64,000 nt of DNA. Source: Dryas octopetala. Taxonomy: Eukaryota > Streptophyta > Magnoliopsida > Rosales > Rosaceae. Shown one piece after another: positions 61,962-64,000 of the stretch; positions within the stretch are counted from its first letter, which is position 1; the number at the start of each line of letters is the position of its first letter. A model generated the notes under the pieces. The model was given only the letters and a program-made list of their open reading frames with translations. It had not been told where the DNA came from and searched no databases. The translations under genes were made by a program, and so were the position numbers. Where the stretch lies: positions 27,390,698-27,454,697 of the forward strand of contig OY992833.1 of NCBI GenBank assembly GCA_963921425.1, in the 5' to 3' direction.

Positions 61962-64000
61962 TGTGGCCTATAACGGAATGTGAGGGTCTAGGATAAGAGA
62001 ACGTACGCTTGCGCTCTATGTCAAGGGGTACACGACGACATGTCGTCCAAGGGATCCCAACGAAATTGGGCCGGACTCTAGTTCAGATTTTCTCTGCAGC
62101 TTGTTATGGGCTTCAGTGGGCCAGAATCTAAATGCCATCTTTAGATCTTATAGGCCTTTGAAGCTGAATGGTCCAATGTACAACATGGGCACAGGTGAAA
62201 ATTCAGCCAGAATCATACACATGATATTCCCAAAGATCATGTGTTTTTTTATAAAAAGAAAAAAAAAGGTCGTGTTTTTTACTTTTTGTTCTTTGTGTAT
62301 ATCATAATTCATAAATTAAAAGATTAGTTTACTCAAAACCAAAAAAAAAAAAAAGACAAGTTTACTAACCAGGGAATGGGACAGTGAACGGTCAATTGGA
62401 AAAGGCAGCTTACAGAACGAATTGAGGGAACTGCCTTTGCATTAATTTCTAAAGTTAAGTGAAAAAGTGTGTCTGCTAAATATGCTACTAATTAAACATT
62501 CCTCAAGCAATGTGAACTTTGTTTGCAACTTTGCATTAATAATACAAATGAGGCTTTTTCTCAAATAAAGCTTATCCGCCCCCTAATAAAGGAAAATGAC
62601 CTACTGATAAATTCACTTATAATTCCAAATTCTATATATCTCCGATTCAATACAGTAGGCAGCTAGTGTGTGTGTGTGTTTTTTTTTCTTAATCTTGAAA
62701 TATCAAACATTTGACTTATCATAATTTTAACTTGTTTCTTCATTCTTTCTCACTATTTGAACCAATCCCAATGACTTTTATGAAGCAATATTCTTTACTA
62801 TATTAGTCGAACTTAAGCTAGTCTCATATTATTAAACCAATACCGATACAATATGAGCAACCAAAGAAATGCGCACTGCCAAACACTTCGTGCTATATAT
62901 ATTCTTGAGCTTCACTTTGATGTCTTCCCTATTGTGGGTTATTGATGTGGAATGCACTAGAATCAGTTTTTTTTTTTTTTTTTTTTTTTTTCATATGCAT
63001 CTGTGCCCTTCTTCTTTTTTCTTTTGGCAACTTATCCCACATGCAAAGACTAGGGGAAGAATTGCTATACTACTTTACAGAGTAGACACGTTCATGCGAC
63101 AAAGGAAATGAATTTCCCTTTATATGTATAGGAATTAAAGAAATGTATTCTCATTTTGTCATAAAGCATATATGTGTATGCTACATTATGGCCCTTCACA
63201 GTCAATACAAAAACCATATATGTAATGTATTGGGTAAGCAATTAAGGGGGTTTGTACCCAAACCCAAGATATAAGGGTCTATGCCTCACCCCAAATTCTC
63301 AACGACCAGGCCAACCTTTCACAATCAGTCTTATTTATATATCTAAACATTTTCAGTGCATTTTCTAATCCTCTTTTCTTTGTCCTGATTATTCTTTTGA
63401 TGCAGTTTGAGTAAGAGATTTCGGCCAAACAACCAACCTTTTCAATATTCACTTAATTTTTCTAACTTTAATTATCTATAACATATATATAATTGTATTA
63501 TTGATTGTCTTCTTTACAAATTATCTGACGTAAGACAATTGTATTTGATTCACAATTTTTAGCAAAGACACTTAACAGTTGTTTTTGACAAAATTGTGAT
63601 GAAGAAAACAAGGTATTTATATGTATATATAAGATTGATATATGATGAAACGAGGAGAGGGTGGGTGAGTTGCATATATGATATGTAAATTGATGATTAA
63701 ACAGACGACTAGCTCTTTTGTCTCCACTCTCGGGAATGGAGGTGCAGGTCCAGGCACTATCACAAAAGCAGCAACCAAGTGCTAATAAAGAAGATCACAT
63801 CACGACGACATACGCTCCCTCGAGAATACCCACCGGCCCAGCCCTCACCCTCATCTTACTTCTCGCTTTCAGCTTCTTTTCATGGCATCCAAAGTCGACT
63901 CTAATTTCAGTTGTAAAACTAAAGCCAACACATGCACACATGACACATACTTGTCACATATCATCTGATCATCACCTTCAAGATTCAATTATTCATTATT
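61962..64000. other. Right-end region without a recognised gene
   Basis: Contains the upstream region of the plastid protein gene, a 25-T run at 62967-62991 and AT-rich DNA. An open frame from 63736 (MEVQVQALSQKQQPSANKED) runs to the window edge without a stop but matches no family I know; it may be chance or the start of a gene outside the window. Confidence 0.5.

Noticed and set aside
1-64000. LTR retrotransposons, endogenous viral sequences or Helitrons
   Set aside because: I looked for reverse transcriptase, integrase, capsid-like and helicase motifs and for long direct repeats and saw none.

Overview
This window is nuclear DNA from a flowering plant, almost certainly a eudicot and probably a rosid. 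The evidence is AT-rich intergenic DNA, many short GT-AG introns, long CT/GA and AT microsatellites, miniature inverted-repeat transposons, and plant-only families (WAT1/UMAMIT transporters, major latex proteins, TBL acetyltransferases, PADRE proteins). The species cannot be named from the sequence alone. I saw no LTR retrotransposon, virus-like element, CRISPR array or bacterial operon, and recognised no tRNA, rRNA or microRNA gene.

Layout. 1-7.8 kb: no recognisable gene; one Tourist-like MITE and several microsatellites. 7.8-21.4 kb: a head-to-tail plus-strand cluster of four full-length WAT1-related (UMAMIT, EamA-fold) transporter genes, plus a fifth unit at 13.4-14.6 kb that holds only exons 4-7. 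21.7-22.2 kb: a Mutator-like MITE with 120-bp arms and a 10-bp target duplication. 23.7-24.3 kb: a two-exon major latex protein (Bet v 1 fold) gene on the minus strand. 25.6-30.3 kb: a transposon nest. A 4.07-kb PIF/Harbinger element with TTA target duplications carries a Myb/SANT-like ORF1, a decayed DDE transposase and two exons captured from a serine carboxypeptidase-like gene. It sits with a hAT-like MITE inside an older inverted-repeat element.

31.1-44.3 kb: PBL28-type receptor-like cytoplasmic kinase (+), plastid GNAT acetyltransferase (-), TBL-type polysaccharide O-acetyltransferase (-) and LSM12 (+). From memory, kinase-GNAT-LSM12 matches the Arabidopsis order At1g24030-At1g24040-At1g24050. 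LSM12 intron 1 is a minor-spliceosome (U12-type) AT-AC intron. 48.9-53.0 kb: a 14-exon nucleobase-ascorbate transporter gene whose intron 7 ends in a 71-bp tandem copy of its own acceptor and the start of exon 8. 58.3-59.1 kb: a PADRE (DUF4228) gene. 59.5-62.0 kb: a convergent gene for a small conserved plastid protein whose function I do not recognise.

Most genes here are unlinked housekeeping or transport functions; there is no operon-like cooperation. The parts most worth a second look are the duplicated 3' exon block in the WAT1 cluster, the gene fragment inside the Harbinger element, the AT-AC intron, and the decoy acceptor duplication in the transporter. All exon coordinates come from reading splice junctions by eye. 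Every full-length multi-exon model given sums to a multiple of three and ends at a stop. Gene names rest on remembered family sequences, not on searches.
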